19,452 nt of DNA from Defluviicoccus sp. (GTDB lineage Bacteria > Pseudomonadota > Alphaproteobacteria > MPNO01), in the NCBI GenBank assembly GCA_028820945.1, contig JAPPHW010000119.1, forward strand, positions 1-19,452, in the 5' to 3' direction. Below are positions 6,322 through 14,398 of this stretch, piece by piece (positions within the stretch are counted from its first letter, which is position 1; each line of letters starts with the position of its first letter). Under the pieces are notes generated by a model. That model was not told the origin of the DNA. It saw nothing but the letters and a program-made list of their open reading frames with translations, and did no database searches. The position numbers were made by a program, and so were the translations under genes.

Positions 6322-8868
6322 ATGGGCCGGATGTCGAAGCGCGGGATGCTGGCGGCCGGGCTGGCGCTCATCGTGACGGCGTGCGCCGGGTCCGGGGACA
6401 TGTCCTCCATGCCCCCGGTCCTGCCGGAACCCGAGACCCCGGAGTCCGAGGAGGAGCGCCGGCGCGCCTGGGCGGCGCACCCGGAGTTCCGCAACCAGTA
6501 CGGTCTGGCCCGCATCAAGGCGCACTACGCCTATGCCCGCGGTGCGACCGGCGAAGGCATCACGCTCGGCATCGTCGACAGCGGGGTCGACCCGGGCCAT
6601 CCGAAGTTCGCGGGCAAGCTGGAGACCGCCAACGTCGAGGGCTACGAACCCGATTTCGATTCCTGCGACAATCGGGACGCCCACGGTGTTTGTCAGAGCC
6701 TGGTGGGACACGGAACCTTCGTTGCCGGCATTATGGCGGCGGGCCGGCGCGCGGACTCCGACGGCGGCGCCGGGAACGCGGCGGCGGTCCATGGCGTCGC
6801 CTTCGACGCCGATGTGATCTCGGTGGGCTTCCGCGACATCGGCGAAACCCTCGACGAGATCCTCGGGGAGAACCCGACGCCCGAGCAGATCCGCGACCTT
6901 CCGGAGATCATCCGCGACCTCGAGACCGGTCTTGAGAGGCAGATCGCCTCGGCCTTCGAGCGGCTCAACGGCCGGGTGACGGCGGTCAATGCCAGCTTCG
7001 GCCTGCCCGGGAACATCGAGGACTTCGATGCGGCGGAACTGCGCGGGCGCTTCCCCAACACGATCGACGCGATCGCGCAGGCCGACACGCCGGCCGGCGC
7101 ACGCACGATCTATGTATGGGCGGCCGGCAACGCCGGCGGCGAAGGCGATCCCGGCGGCGGCGCCGATCCCGCGAGCTCGGTCGAGATCGCGGCCGGGCTG
7201 CCGGTGCGGATTCCGGAGCTGCGCGGCCATTCGCTGGCGGTGGTGGCAACCGACCGCGAGGGCCGTATCGCGCCGTTCTCCAATCGCTGCGGCATCGCCA
7301 AGGCGTTCTGCCTGGCCGCGCCGGGCGTGGACATCGCCGGTCCCGTGCCGGGCTTCTACTGTCCGGCCGGCGCCTCGGAATGCTACCTCGTCTTCGAGGA
7401 GGCCGGCACGTCCTCGGCCGCGCCGTTCGTCACCGGCGGGATCGGGCTGCTCGCCCAGCACTTCCGGGGCCAACTCGGTAACGACGAAATCGCCGCGCGC
7501 ATTCTCGCCACCGCCGACAGGAAGGGCATGTACGCAGACGCCGACACCTACGGTCGGGGGTTCCTCGACCTCGACGCCGCGACCCGGCCGGTGGGCGGGA
7601 CGCGGGTGCTGGCCGGCCGCTCGCTCTCCGGCGCCTCCGCGCCGAGCGCCGCCAGTGCCTTCCACATGGGCGCCGCCTTCGGGGACTCCCTGACACGGGG
7701 GCTGGCGTCGCGCGAGGTCGCGAGCTTCGACGCACTCGATGCGCCGTTCTTCCACCCGCTCGGCGATCTTCTGCGGCCCGACGCGCTCGCCCGGCCGCGT
7801 CTGGGGGAGCGTCTCCGGGCTTTGGGGCGCGATCCGCGCGGCGGGTTCTGGCGCATGGAAGACGGCGAGATCCGGCTGCGACTTGACGCGACCCCGACCT
7901 GGCCCGGCGCCGCCGCGGCGCACGGTTTCCTGACCGGTGGGGGCGTTCCGGACAGCGGCCCCGTCCCTGGCTCGATCGGTTCGCTTTCGTTGACACGGAA
8001 GATCGGCAACGGACGCTTGCTGCTCGGCTATCGCGCCCACCCTGGCTGGCGGTTGGGACTGCATGGCGGGGCGGGCCTGACGGACGGCGGCAACGGGCCC
8101 ATCGGACCCGGCACGTTCACCGACGACGCTGCGTTCGCCAATCCCTTTCTCGCCTTCGCCCGCGACGGCGCCAGCATCGGCTATGCGGCCGCGCTCGGCG
8201 AGGCCGGGTTCAGCGTCGCCGCCTTCCGGGGAACGGCGCAGCACGGCGAGCGGCGGGATCGCGAGTCCGAGGAGGCGGCGGGCGTGCTGGCCGAGTACCG
8301 CGTCGGCGCTTCCCTCCTGCCCGGGCTTGCGGTTCAGGCGGGATGGCTGGCGGAGCCGCAAGGGCTGGTCGGCAGCCGGTCACGCGGAGCGTTCGGCGCT
8401 TTGGGCGGGGATACCGTCATGGCGGGGTTCTCGGCGCATCGCCGCCTCGACCACCGCTGGAGCCTGCTCGCCAGCGCCCATGCGGGCATCAGCCGCGGCG
8501 AGGTCGGGCGACGCGGCATGGTGCGCGATGCGTCCGTGCTCCGGACCGGCGCGTTCGCGCTCGGCCTCATCGGCGAGGATGTCGGCGGAGGCCGGCTCGG
8601 GGTCCGGCTGTCCCAGCCGCTGCGCGTCGAGACGGGACGCGCGCGGCTGCGTTGGGCGTCCGGGCGGACCGCGGACGGACGGATCGCGATCGAGCGGGCC
8701 GATCTCGACCTGGAGCCCTCCGGGCGCCAGATCGACCTGGAGCTGGTCTGGTCGCGTCCCTGGGCGGGCGGCGAGGGGCACATGGCGGCGATCGCCACAC
8801 GCGACGAGGGACACGTTCGGGGCGAGCACGAGGCGATGCTGCTGATGCGCTGGCGCCGCGCGTTCTGA
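6322..8868 (+). CDS. S8 (subtilisin-family) serine protease, lipoprotein autotransporter-like
   Basis: An 848-aa protein. The leader MGRMSKRGMLAAGLALIVTAC ends in a lipobox-like VTAC (Cys21), so it is probably lipidated. The peptidase domain follows with D86 (IVDSGVDPGHP), H130 (GHGTFVAG), oxyanion N270 (WAAGN) and nucleophile S364 (GTSSAAP), a full catalytic triad. From about residue 590 to the end the sequence turns into Gly-rich alternating beta strands and ends in RWRRAF with a terminal Phe, as in autotransporter barrels. NalP of Neisseria and SphB1 of Bordetella are known lipidated autotransporter proteases with this layout. The start at 6322 has GGGAG 5 bases upstream; ATG at 6307 and 6331 are alternatives. 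It likely cleaves surface or external proteins. The neighbour behind it is a small secreted protein. Confidence 0.88.
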   Translation: MGRMSKRGMLAAGLALIVTACAGSGDMSSMPPVLPEPETPESEEERRRAWAAHPEFRNQYGLARIKAHYAYARGATGEGITLGIVDSGVDPGHPKFAGKLETANVEGYEPDFDSCDNRDAHGVCQSLVGHGTFVAGIMAAGRRADSDGGAGNAAAVHGVAFDADVISVGFRDIGETLDEILGENPTPEQIRDLPEIIRDLETGLERQIASAFERLNGRVTAVNASFGLPGNIEDFDAAELRGRFPNTIDAIAQADTPAGARTIYVWAAGNAGGEGDPGGGADPASSVEIAAGLPVRIPELRGHSLAVVATDREGRIAPFSNRCGIAKAFCLAAPGVDIAGPVPGFYCPAGASECYLVFEEAGTSSAAPFVTGGIGLLAQHFRGQLGNDEIAARILATADRKGMYADADTYGRGFLDLDAATRPVGGTRVLAGRSLSGASAPSAASAFHMGAAFGDSLTRGLASREVASFDALDAPFFHPLGDLLRPDALARPRLGERLRALGRDPRGGFWRMEDGEIRLRLDATPTWPGAAAAHGFLTGGGVPDSGPVPGSIGSLSLTRKIGNGRLLLGYRAHPGWRLGLHGGAGLTDGGNGPIGPGTFTDDAAFANPFLAFARDGASIGYAAALGEAGFSVAAFRGTAQHGERRDRESEEAAGVLAEYRVGASLLPGLAVQAGWLAEPQGLVGSRSRGAFGALGGDTVMAGFSAHRRLDHRWSLLASAHAGISRGEVGRRGMVRDASVLRTGAFALGLIGEDVGGGRLGVRLSQPLRVETGRARLRWASGRTADGRIAIERADLDLEPSGRQIDLELVWSRPWAGGEGHMAAIATRDEGHVRGEHEAMLLMRWRRAF

Positions 8869-9076
8869 GCCGCGCCGGGGCGGGCGAACCGGGACCGGCC
8901 GGAGGCATGGTTCGGCCCGGCGTGTCGATGGCCCCGCCGCCTGCCGCCAGACCGCGGTCGGATCCACGGCACTCCGGCGTACAGCATCCGACAGGGGATG
9001 CGGGCGGCAGCCGCGGCGCGGTATCCTGTCTTCGCCAGGGCAAGACAACGACACTCCGTGCGAGGACGCGATCCCG

Positions 9077-9436
9077 ATGAGAATTGTCCGTGCCGTGGAC
9101 AGGGCCGCGGTCCTGGCGGCCGCAAGCCTGGCGGCGGTTCCCGTCGCCGCCCATCCGCCGGAAGAGTGCCGAACCGCGCTGGCCGGCTTCGCCCGCCACG
9201 CCGAGGCTTTCGAGGAAACCAGGACGGTCGCCGGGCCGGTCCTCGACCGGCTGTTCGCGGCCTGGGACGAGGTCGAAGCGGCGGACAGCCATGCCCTGCG
9301 CCACGCGATCGTCTACCGGCATTTCGTGACGGAGTTCCCGCGCCTGAGAGCGCACCTCTCGAAAGACGCGGAATCGTCGGCGAAGGCGGTCCAGTCGGCC
9401 GGGAAGGCGATCTTCTGCCTCGCACGGGACCGCTGA
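9077..9436 (+). CDS. small secreted protein, 119 aa, unknown
   Basis: Begins MRIVRAVDRAAVLAAASLAA with a signal peptide probably cleaved after VAA (about residue 24). The mature part is about 95 residues and helical, with one Cys near each end (EEC at about 31 and AIFC at about 114) that could form a disulfide. It reads in the same direction as the protease gene, 208 bases downstream. A GAGG about 12 bases upstream of the ATG is a distant ribosome binding site. No family is recognised. Confidence 0.7.
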   Translation: MRIVRAVDRAAVLAAASLAAVPVAAHPPEECRTALAGFARHAEAFEETRTVAGPVLDRLFAAWDEVEAADSHALRHAIVYRHFVTEFPRLRAHLSKDAESSAKAVQSAGKAIFCLARDR

Positions 9437-9565
9437 ATGGTGTCGCCATGCAAGACCCGGGAATGCGGAACGGAGCGGACGACTCGGACCGGCGGCACGG
9501 AGATCGGCGGCACGGCGAGGAATGCGCCGGCCGGGTCGGTGGGCCGCAAGGACGCGCATTGCGGA

Positions 9566-9660
9566 CCGGGACGAATTGGCCGGCGCCGGCGATCTCGCTG
9601 CAGGGTCCGGATTGCCGGTTGCGAATCTGAATGCAGGCGGGGCAATAAACAGGCCGGAAC
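9566..9660 (+). repeat. decayed copy of the HU gene promoter and start
   Basis: Positions 9566-9605 match 13624-13663 (the HU promoter) at 34 of 40 bases. At the same distance downstream (79 versus 81 bases), 9645-9660 matches the first 16 bases of the HU gene (13705-13720) at 13 positions, with ATG changed to ATA. The spacing shows it is a relic of an HU 5' region rather than chance. It lies directly upstream of the cytochrome gene, within the 288-bp gap 9437-9724 that holds no other recognisable feature. Confidence 0.55.
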
Positions 9661-9712
9661 GTCGAACCCGGCCCGATGTTCGTGCGCCCTCTGCCGGGGC
9701 GGGACTGGACCG

Positions 9713-9727
9713 AAGGAGGCGCCCCTG
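9713..9727 (+). promoter_or_regulatory. strong ribosome binding site before a CTG start
   Basis: AAGGAGG (9713-9719), then 5 bases, then CTG (9725-9727). No ATG, GTG or TTG in the cytochrome frame lies near enough to include the signal peptide, so the spacing decides the start. Confidence 0.65.
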
Positions 9728-10114
9728 CGCGTACGATACGCTCTCGCCGTTGCCGTCGCCGCCCTCATGTTGGCGGCCGGCACGTCCGCCATTGCCGCCG
9801 ATGCCGGGAACGGCAAGAAGGTCTTCAGGAAATGCAAGGCCTGCCATACCGTCGAGGAAGGCGGGAAGCACAAGGCCGGACCGAACCTCTACGGGGTCTT
9901 CGGCCTGACTTCCGGCACAGCCGAGGGCTTCCGGAAATTCTCCAACGCGTTGAAGGAAGCGGCGATCGTCTGGGACGACGAGACCATGGACGCCTTCATC
10001 GCCAACCCCAAGGGCTACGTTCCGAAGAACAAGATGGTGTCCAGGGGCATCAAGAAGGAGAAGGACCGCCGGGATCTGATCGCCTATCTCAGGGAAGTCA
10101 CCGGGGCCGAGTGA
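9725..10114 (+). CDS. class I c-type cytochrome (cytochrome c2/c552-like), CTG start
   Basis: About 129 aa, exported: a signal peptide with [18 protein letters not shown] and likely cleavage after IAA, then a mature domain of about 104 residues. Heme attaches at CKACH (37-41), His41 is the proximal ligand, GPNLYGVFG is the class I motif, and M104 in PKNKMVSRG is the distal ligand. It carries single electrons in the periplasm. The frame is open far upstream, but that part is Arg/Gly-rich and non-coding in character; the ribosome binding site and signal peptide place the start at CTG 9725. It converges on the molybdenum hydroxylase operon; whether it accepts electrons from that enzyme is inference only. 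Confidence 0.88.
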   Translation: MRVRYALAVAVAALMLAAGTSAIAADAGNGKKVFRKCKACHTVEEGGKHKAGPNLYGVFGLTSGTAEGFRKFSNALKEAAIVWDDETMDAFIANPKGYVPKNKMVSRGIKKEKDRRDLIAYLREVTGAE

Positions 10115-10125
10115 ATTGCATCGGT

Positions 10126-10156
10126 GGCGGGGAGGGGCCGTTCGCCACTCCCCGCC
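10126..10156. terminator. bidirectional hairpin between convergent genes
   Basis: GGCGGGGAG and CTCCCCGCC form a perfect 9-bp GC stem with a 13-nt loop that itself can pair (GGC/GCC). It sits in the 61 bases between the ends of the cytochrome gene and the minus-strand hydroxylase large-subunit gene. It lacks a T tract on either side but is well placed to end both transcripts. Confidence 0.6.
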
Positions 10157-10175
10157 GTCCCGTTCGTCGGCAGTG

Positions 10176-12470
10176 CTACGCAGGGTCCAGCTGATCGCCG
10201 ATCGGCAGCCTGCGGATACGCTTGGCCGTAGCGTTGTAGATCGCGTTGACCAGCGCCGGCGCGTAAGGCGGCACGCCGGGCTCGCCCACCCCGCAGGGAC
10301 GCAGATGCGTGAAGTCCTCGACGATGTGCGTGCGCACATCGAGAGGCGCATCGTCCATGCGGGTGACGGTGTAGTCGTGGAAGTTGCTCTGATCGACCGC
10401 CCCCCGGGTAGTGGTGATCTGCCCATGCATCGCGACCGAATGGCCGTAGATGGCGGCGCCTTCCAACTGCTTGCGCACGCCCTCCGGATTGACGTAGCGG
10501 CCGCAGTCGATCGCCATGTCCACCTGCGGGATGTGGAGCGAGCCGTCGTCCCGCACCACGATGTGCACGGCCGTCGCCACATAGCTGTGGAAGCTGCGGT
10601 GGCACGCGATGCCCAGCCCGTGACCTGGCGGCATCGCCTTGCCGTAACCCGACTTCTCGGCCACCACGCGAAGCACGTTGGAGAGCCGCTTCGGCATGAT
10701 CGGCCAGTCCTCGATCGAATCGCCGTAGTTCCAGTGCTCGGGAACGCCGTCCTTCGTCAGGTCCATGACGTCCGCATCGCCGATCAGCTCCAGCAGGAAC
10801 TCGACCGGATCGCGGCCGGCGGCCTCCGCCAGCTCGTTCGCGAAGCAGTTCATCGCGAACGCGTGCTGGATGTTGTTGACCGAGCGGTACCAGCCGACCC
10901 GGATCATGGCGTCGGCCTCGCCGTTCTCGATGCGGAGGTTCGGCACCTGGTTATAGGGCGTGTCGATGAGGCCGAGCCCGTACTCGAGGGCATGACCGGT
11001 CCGCTGCACCGGATTCCAGAGCGAGATCAGCGAGGGCCATGCGCCCGAGTGATGCCACGCCGTGACCTTGCCCGAGCCGTCGAGACCCGCCCTGAGCTTG
11101 TGAGCGCTCGCGGCGTGGTAGTAGCCGTGCCGGATCTCGTCCTCGCGCGTCCACTGCACCCGCACCGGGGCGCCAACCCTGCTGGAGAGGATCGCCGCCT
11201 CACAGGCGAAGTCCGGCTTCGACTTGCGGCCGAATCCGCCGCCCAGCAGCGTGACCTGGCACTCGACATCGGTCTTCTCGATGCCGAGCGCCTCCGCAAC
11301 ATACTGCCGGGTTTCGTTGGGCGCCTGGGTGGAGCTTACGATCCTGACCGGCTTCCGGGTAGCATCCGCCAGGGCAACCGGGGGCTCCATCGGCGTGTGG
11401 ATGAAGTAGGGCACGAAGTACTCGGCCTCCATCACCCGGGCGGCCGAGCCCAGCGCCTCGTCGACGTTGCCCCGGTCGCGGACGACATGGCCGCCGGTTC
11501 GCGCCGAGGCCATCAGTTCGTCGTTGTAGGTGCCCGAGTCGTGCTTGACGTTCGGGCCGTCCTCCCACTCGATGGCGAGCCTGTCGCGGCCTTCCATCAC
11601 CGACCAGGTGTTGGTGCCGATCACGGCGATGCCGCCGAGCGCACGGAACTGCGCCGGCATGGCGTCGGCCAGGGCCGGGATCTCGATCACCTGCTCGACG
11701 CCCTGAACCTTGAGCGCCTCGGTGGCGTCGAAAGACTTTACCTTGCCGCGGTAGACCGGCGGACGCGCCACGACGGCGATCTTCATGCCGGGCACGCTGA
11801 TGTCGGCGCCGTAGGTCGCACCGCCCGTGCTCATGTCGTAGTTGTCGACCACCGGCATGTCGCGGCCGATATACTTCCACTGCGACTTATCCTTGGGCCT
11901 CGGCGCAGCGTCGCCGGTCGGCACCGCGATGTCGGCGGCGGCGTCCACCACCTCGCCGAAGTCTAACGACCGGCCCGTGCCGGTGTGGTGAAGGCGGTGG
12001 TTTTTCGCATACACCTCGCTGGGATCGACGCCCCACTTCCTGGCCGCCGCCTGCTCCAGGACGTAGCGGCCCGCTGCGCCCAGTTCCCGCATGACGTCGA
12101 AGTGGTGGCGCGTGCTGCGTGAGCCGTCGGTGTTCTGGCCGTCCTTGCCGGCGGGATCGAACTTGGTCTCGTCGCCCGGCGCCTGCCAGATCTTGACCCG
12201 CTGCCAGTCGGCTTCGAGCTCGTCGGCCAGGATCATGGGAATGCCGGTGCGCACGCCCTGACCCATCTCGGAGCGGCTGCATGTGAGCGTGACCGTTCCG
12301 TCGCCGGAAATCTCGACGAAGAGATTGGGCTTGATCGAGGTGCCGCCCGCCTGGCTGCGTGCCGTCGAGATCAGGGAGCCGGTGGTGACGGTAGCGCCGA
12401 GCACGAAGGCGCCCGTGGCGCCGGCGGACTTCAGGAAGGTGCGCCGGCTGACGTTCCGTATGCCGAACAT
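10176..12470 (-). CDS. iorB: molybdopterin-binding large subunit, isoquinoline 1-oxidoreductase beta type
   Basis: A 764-aa catalytic subunit of the xanthine dehydrogenase/aldehyde oxidase superfamily, IorB-like. It begins with a Tat signal (SRRTFLK, Arg9-Arg10, then a hydrophobic stretch to about residue 35), so the folded enzyme is exported to the periplasm. Molybdopterin-contact sequence GGGFGRK lies at 410-416 and the catalytic Glu at about 730 in GVGEPGVPP. The family hydroxylates N-heterocycles or oxidises aldehydes with water as oxygen source; the substrate here is unknown. The start has GGAGG 7 bases upstream and lies 2 bases after the stop of the small-subunit gene, so translation is coupled. 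There is no cytochrome c subunit in the same operon, unlike acetic acid bacterial aldehyde dehydrogenases. Confidence 0.92.
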   Translation of the reverse strand: MFGIRNVSRRTFLKSAGATGAFVLGATVTTGSLISTARSQAGGTSIKPNLFVEISGDGTVTLTCSRSEMGQGVRTGIPMILADELEADWQRVKIWQAPGDETKFDPAGKDGQNTDGSRSTRHHFDVMRELGAAGRYVLEQAAARKWGVDPSEVYAKNHRLHHTGTGRSLDFGEVVDAAADIAVPTGDAAPRPKDKSQWKYIGRDMPVVDNYDMSTGGATYGADISVPGMKIAVVARPPVYRGKVKSFDATEALKVQGVEQVIEIPALADAMPAQFRALGGIAVIGTNTWSVMEGRDRLAIEWEDGPNVKHDSGTYNDELMASARTGGHVVRDRGNVDEALGSAARVMEAEYFVPYFIHTPMEPPVALADATRKPVRIVSSTQAPNETRQYVAEALGIEKTDVECQVTLLGGGFGRKSKPDFACEAAILSSRVGAPVRVQWTREDEIRHGYYHAASAHKLRAGLDGSGKVTAWHHSGAWPSLISLWNPVQRTGHALEYGLGLIDTPYNQVPNLRIENGEADAMIRVGWYRSVNNIQHAFAMNCFANELAEAAGRDPVEFLLELIGDADVMDLTKDGVPEHWNYGDSIEDWPIMPKRLSNVLRVVAEKSGYGKAMPPGHGLGIACHRSFHSYVATAVHIVVRDDGSLHIPQVDMAIDCGRYVNPEGVRKQLEGAAIYGHSVAMHGQITTTRGAVDQSNFHDYTVTRMDDAPLDVRTHIVEDFTHLRPCGVGEPGVPPYAPALVNAIYNATAKRIRRLPIGDQLDPA

Positions 12471-12472
12471 GG

Positions 12473-12925
12473 TCAGACCTCCCGCGCCGCTGTGCGGACC
12501 GCCGCGAAGATCCGCTGGTAGGTGCCGCAGCGACAGACGTTGCCGGCCATGCCGTCGACGATCTCTTCGTCGCTGGGGTCGGGATTCTCGCTGAGCAACG
12601 CCGCCGCCGACATGATCTGCCCGGACTGGCAGTAGCCGCATTGCGGCACGTTGTGCGTGCGCCACGCCCGCTGCACGGGGTGGTTGCCCGCGGGGTCGAG
12701 ACCCTCGATGGTGGTCACCTCTCCGCCATCGGCCTCCGATACCGGGGTGACGCAGGAGCGGATGGCCTCGCCGTTCACGTGTATCGTACACGCCCCGCAG
12801 AGCGCCGCCCCGCAGCCGAACTTGGTGCCCGTCAGCCCGAGCTCGTCCCGGACATACCAGAGAAGCGGCATGTCCGGCGAGCCGTGGAACTGGCGGCTGA
12901 CCCCGTTGATCTTCAGCGAAATCAT
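12473..12925 (-). CDS. iorA: [2Fe-2S] small subunit, isoquinoline 1-oxidoreductase alpha type
   Basis: A 150-aa protein with two [2Fe-2S] domains: a plant-ferredoxin-like N-terminal one with C38, C43, C46 and C58 ([12 protein letters not shown]), and a C-terminal four-helix one with C96, C99, C131 and C133 ([16 protein letters not shown]). It passes electrons from the molybdenum centre to the next acceptor. It has no signal peptide and would be exported with the Tat-bearing large subunit. AGGAG lies 7 bases before the ATG. It is the first gene of the two-gene operon; the promoter should lie in 12926-13000, where no clear boxes are seen. Confidence 0.93.
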   Translation of the reverse strand: MISLKINGVSRQFHGSPDMPLLWYVRDELGLTGTKFGCGAALCGACTIHVNGEAIRSCVTPVSEADGGEVTTIEGLDPAGNHPVQRAWRTHNVPQCGYCQSGQIMSAAALLSENPDPSDEEIVDGMAGNVCRCGTYQRIFAAVRTAAREV

Positions 12926-13362
12926 CGAATTGCTCCTGCGCTCATTGACCGATCCCGAACCAGATTCTCCAAATCGATGTTACTCGATACCCGGAGCCGC
13001 CTCCAGCCCTCCGGTGCTCAATGAAGCTCAATAGCCACGGGCTTGGCCGCGCCGGGTCTGTCGAAAGGGTCCGTGGCCGGGATGGGGTTCGGCGAGCGCG
13101 GCCGGCGGCGTTATCTGTCTTCCGTGGGACTGCGCTGCGGCGGAGAACGGCGGCGGATGCCCTCCCCGGACGTCCGTCGTCCCGCTCACGGCCAGGCACC
13201 GCCTCTTCGCGGTCTCGGGCGAGTCGGAGAGTGGAGGCGCGATTGACCCGCCTCCCCGATAGATTGGGGATCGGTCGTTCGGTGGCAGCGTTCGGATGTC
13301 GCCGGGGCGGGGCGGTCCGGAGCGCGGGCCGCGGTCGTTCCCATGATCGGGGAGGGTAGGCT
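12926..13362. other. 437-bp intergenic region with a hairpin
   Basis: No convincing gene on either strand. It must hold the promoter of the hydroxylase operon (left) and of the HU-like remnant (right). A perfect 7-bp stem GGAGGCG/CGCCTCC with a 9-nt loop lies at 13233-13255; neither side has a T tract. GGGAGG at 13350-13355 is the ribosome binding site of the remnant at 13363. Confidence 0.45.
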
Positions 13363-13440
13363 ATGAACAGGAAAAAACATCACGGAGCATGTCGCGGACG
13401 AGGCCGGGATCGAGAGACAGGCAGCCGTGGCGGCTGTCGG
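13363..13440 (+). pseudogene. N-terminal remnant of an HU-like gene, frameshifted
   Basis: ATG at 13363 follows GGGAGG by 7 bases and reads MNRKK, then goes out of frame at a run of six A (13372-13377). With one A removed it reads MNRKNITEHVADEAGIERQ and on to AAVAAVGAW, a clear HU/IHF N-terminus. After about 13440 HU similarity stops and the sequence becomes the antisense of a truncated secretory ORF. It is thus both frameshifted and truncated, and lies 265 bases upstream of the intact HU gene. Confidence 0.5.
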
Positions 13441-13590
13441 TGCGTGGAAGCCTGGGCGGACCGTCCGTTCCGTCTGCGGACACGAACCCGCCAAGACGGC
13501 CGGCGCCGCGAGCGCGGGGAGCAGCAACGATGCCCCGACGACCAGGACGGGAAGCGCGGTCGAGAACCGTGTGCAGTCGTTCCGTCGCAT
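13437..13590 (-). pseudogene. truncated ORF with signal peptide, back to back with HU
   Basis: On the minus strand, GGGAGG stands 5 bases before ATG 13590, and the first residues MRRNDCTRFSTALPVLVVGA then a Leu/Ala-rich core and ALAAPAVLAG form a convincing signal peptide. After about 50 residues the reading enters the antisense of the HU remnant and becomes implausible, although open to 13186. It looks like a secreted-protein gene cut by a deletion that joined it tail to tail with the HU remnant. Confidence 0.35.
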
Positions 13591-13633
13591 CCGTGCCTCC
13601 CGATCCGTCGGAGATCGCAGAGGCCGGGACGAA

Positions 13634-13662
13634 TTGCCCGGCACCGCCGATCCCGCTATAGG
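13634..13662 (+). promoter_or_regulatory. sigma70-type promoter of the HU gene
   Basis: TTGCCC (13634-13639), a 17-bp spacer, then TATAGG (13657-13662). It lies about 43 bases before the HU start codon and is conserved, in decayed form, at 9576-9604. Confidence 0.55.
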
Positions 13663-13704
13663 GATCGAGCCGCCAATCACCAACCGGGATGCGGAAGGTG
13701 CTCC

Positions 13705-13992
13705 ATGAACAGATCGGAACTCGAACGGCGCGTCGTCGAACGGACGGGCCTGGGCTCGTCCGCTGCCAAGAGCGCCGTGGACGCCGTGTTCGAGGTCATC
13801 GCCGAGGCTTTGGCCGGGGGCGAGGACGCAAGGATTACCGGGTTCGGGGTCTTCGGGACCAGGGAACGCCCGGCCCGAACTGGGCGCAACCCGCAGACGG
13901 GGGAGAGCGTGCCGATAGCGGCGTCGACGGCGCCGACGTTCAAGCCGGGCAAGGGGCTGAAGGACGCGGTGAACACCGGGACCGGGGCCTGA
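13705..13992 (+). CDS. HU family DNA-binding protein
   Basis: A 95-aa histone-like protein with the family layout: two N-terminal helices (SELERRVVERTGLGSSAAKSA), the GGEDARITGFGVFGTRERPAR beta region around residues 37-57, the GRNPQTGESVPI arm that contacts the minor groove, and TAPTFKPGKGLKDAV at the C-terminus. It binds and bends DNA without strong sequence preference and organises the nucleoid. Length is typical (about 90 aa). GGAAGG lies 6 bases before the ATG, and a good promoter lies just upstream. It is more divergent than housekeeping HU (start MNRSELERR, acidic helix 1), so it may be an accessory paralog; HU relics at 13363 and 9645 show that the family has duplicated here. Confidence 0.92.
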   Translation: MNRSELERRVVERTGLGSSAAKSAVDAVFEVIAEALAGGEDARITGFGVFGTRERPARTGRNPQTGESVPIAASTAPTFKPGKGLKDAVNTGTGA

Positions 13993-14287
13993 GGGGCGAA
14001 CCCGCATGTTCAAGCCCCCGACGACGCGCTAGGCAGCGGGAGATTGATTCCACGCGGTTACGCCGCGATGACGGCTTCGGCGTATCGTCCTGGGATGGCG
14101 ACGCAAAACGCCGGAACTCCGGGGCGCAACCGCTGCTGCGTCGGCGAAAATCTCGTCAAGTTGCACAACGGACAAGGAGACCGTCGAGTGGCTCCATTCG
14201 AATGGAGGTGCCAAGAGAATCAGCTCGCCATGCGGGGGCAGCCATGTGTTCATGATGATGCTATAACGCCATACCGCGCGCTCAACA

Positions 14288-14398
14288 ATGAGCTGGCAGG
14301 AACTCACAAACGAAACAGGAAATACTTGGGTGTATGATGACAACGAAAGAAACTTGGGCAACCAGTACTTTGCAGATGTACCAATCGACACGCGCTAG
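14288..14398 (+). CDS. tentative 36-aa ORF of AT-rich composition
   Basis: Reads MSWQELTNETGNTWVYDDN onward and ends DVPIDTR followed by TAG. Composition is protein-like and AT-rich, unlike the region to its left, and marks where foreign DNA begins. There is no ribosome binding site; a TATAAC box at 14262-14267 lies upstream. Its stop codon is the CTAG into which the neighbouring MITE-like element inserted; the TAG would exist without the insertion. It could be a tiny gene or the 3' end of a lost one. The stretch 13993-14287 before it contains nothing I can assign. Confidence 0.25.
   Translation: MSWQELTNETGNTWVYDDNERNLGNQYFADVPIDTR

Noticed and set aside
6142..8361. Long minus-strand open frame (739 codons) opposite the S8 protease
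   Set aside because: Arg/Ala/Gly-rich shadow caused by high-GC codon bias; the plus strand has all catalytic motifs.
8567..10582. Long minus-strand open frame across the protease end, secreted protein and cytochrome genes
   Set aside because: No family motifs; it is antisense to three well-supported genes and to the hydroxylase end.
10116..11966. Plus-strand open frame of 616 codons opposite the hydroxylase large subunit
   Set aside because: His/Arg/Val-rich antisense pattern, no recognisable domain; the minus strand is clearly coding.
9725..12925. Cytochrome c as a third subunit of the molybdenum hydroxylase
   Set aside because: It is convergent, separately terminated and a single-heme small protein; the usual third subunit is a larger multiheme cytochrome in the same operon.
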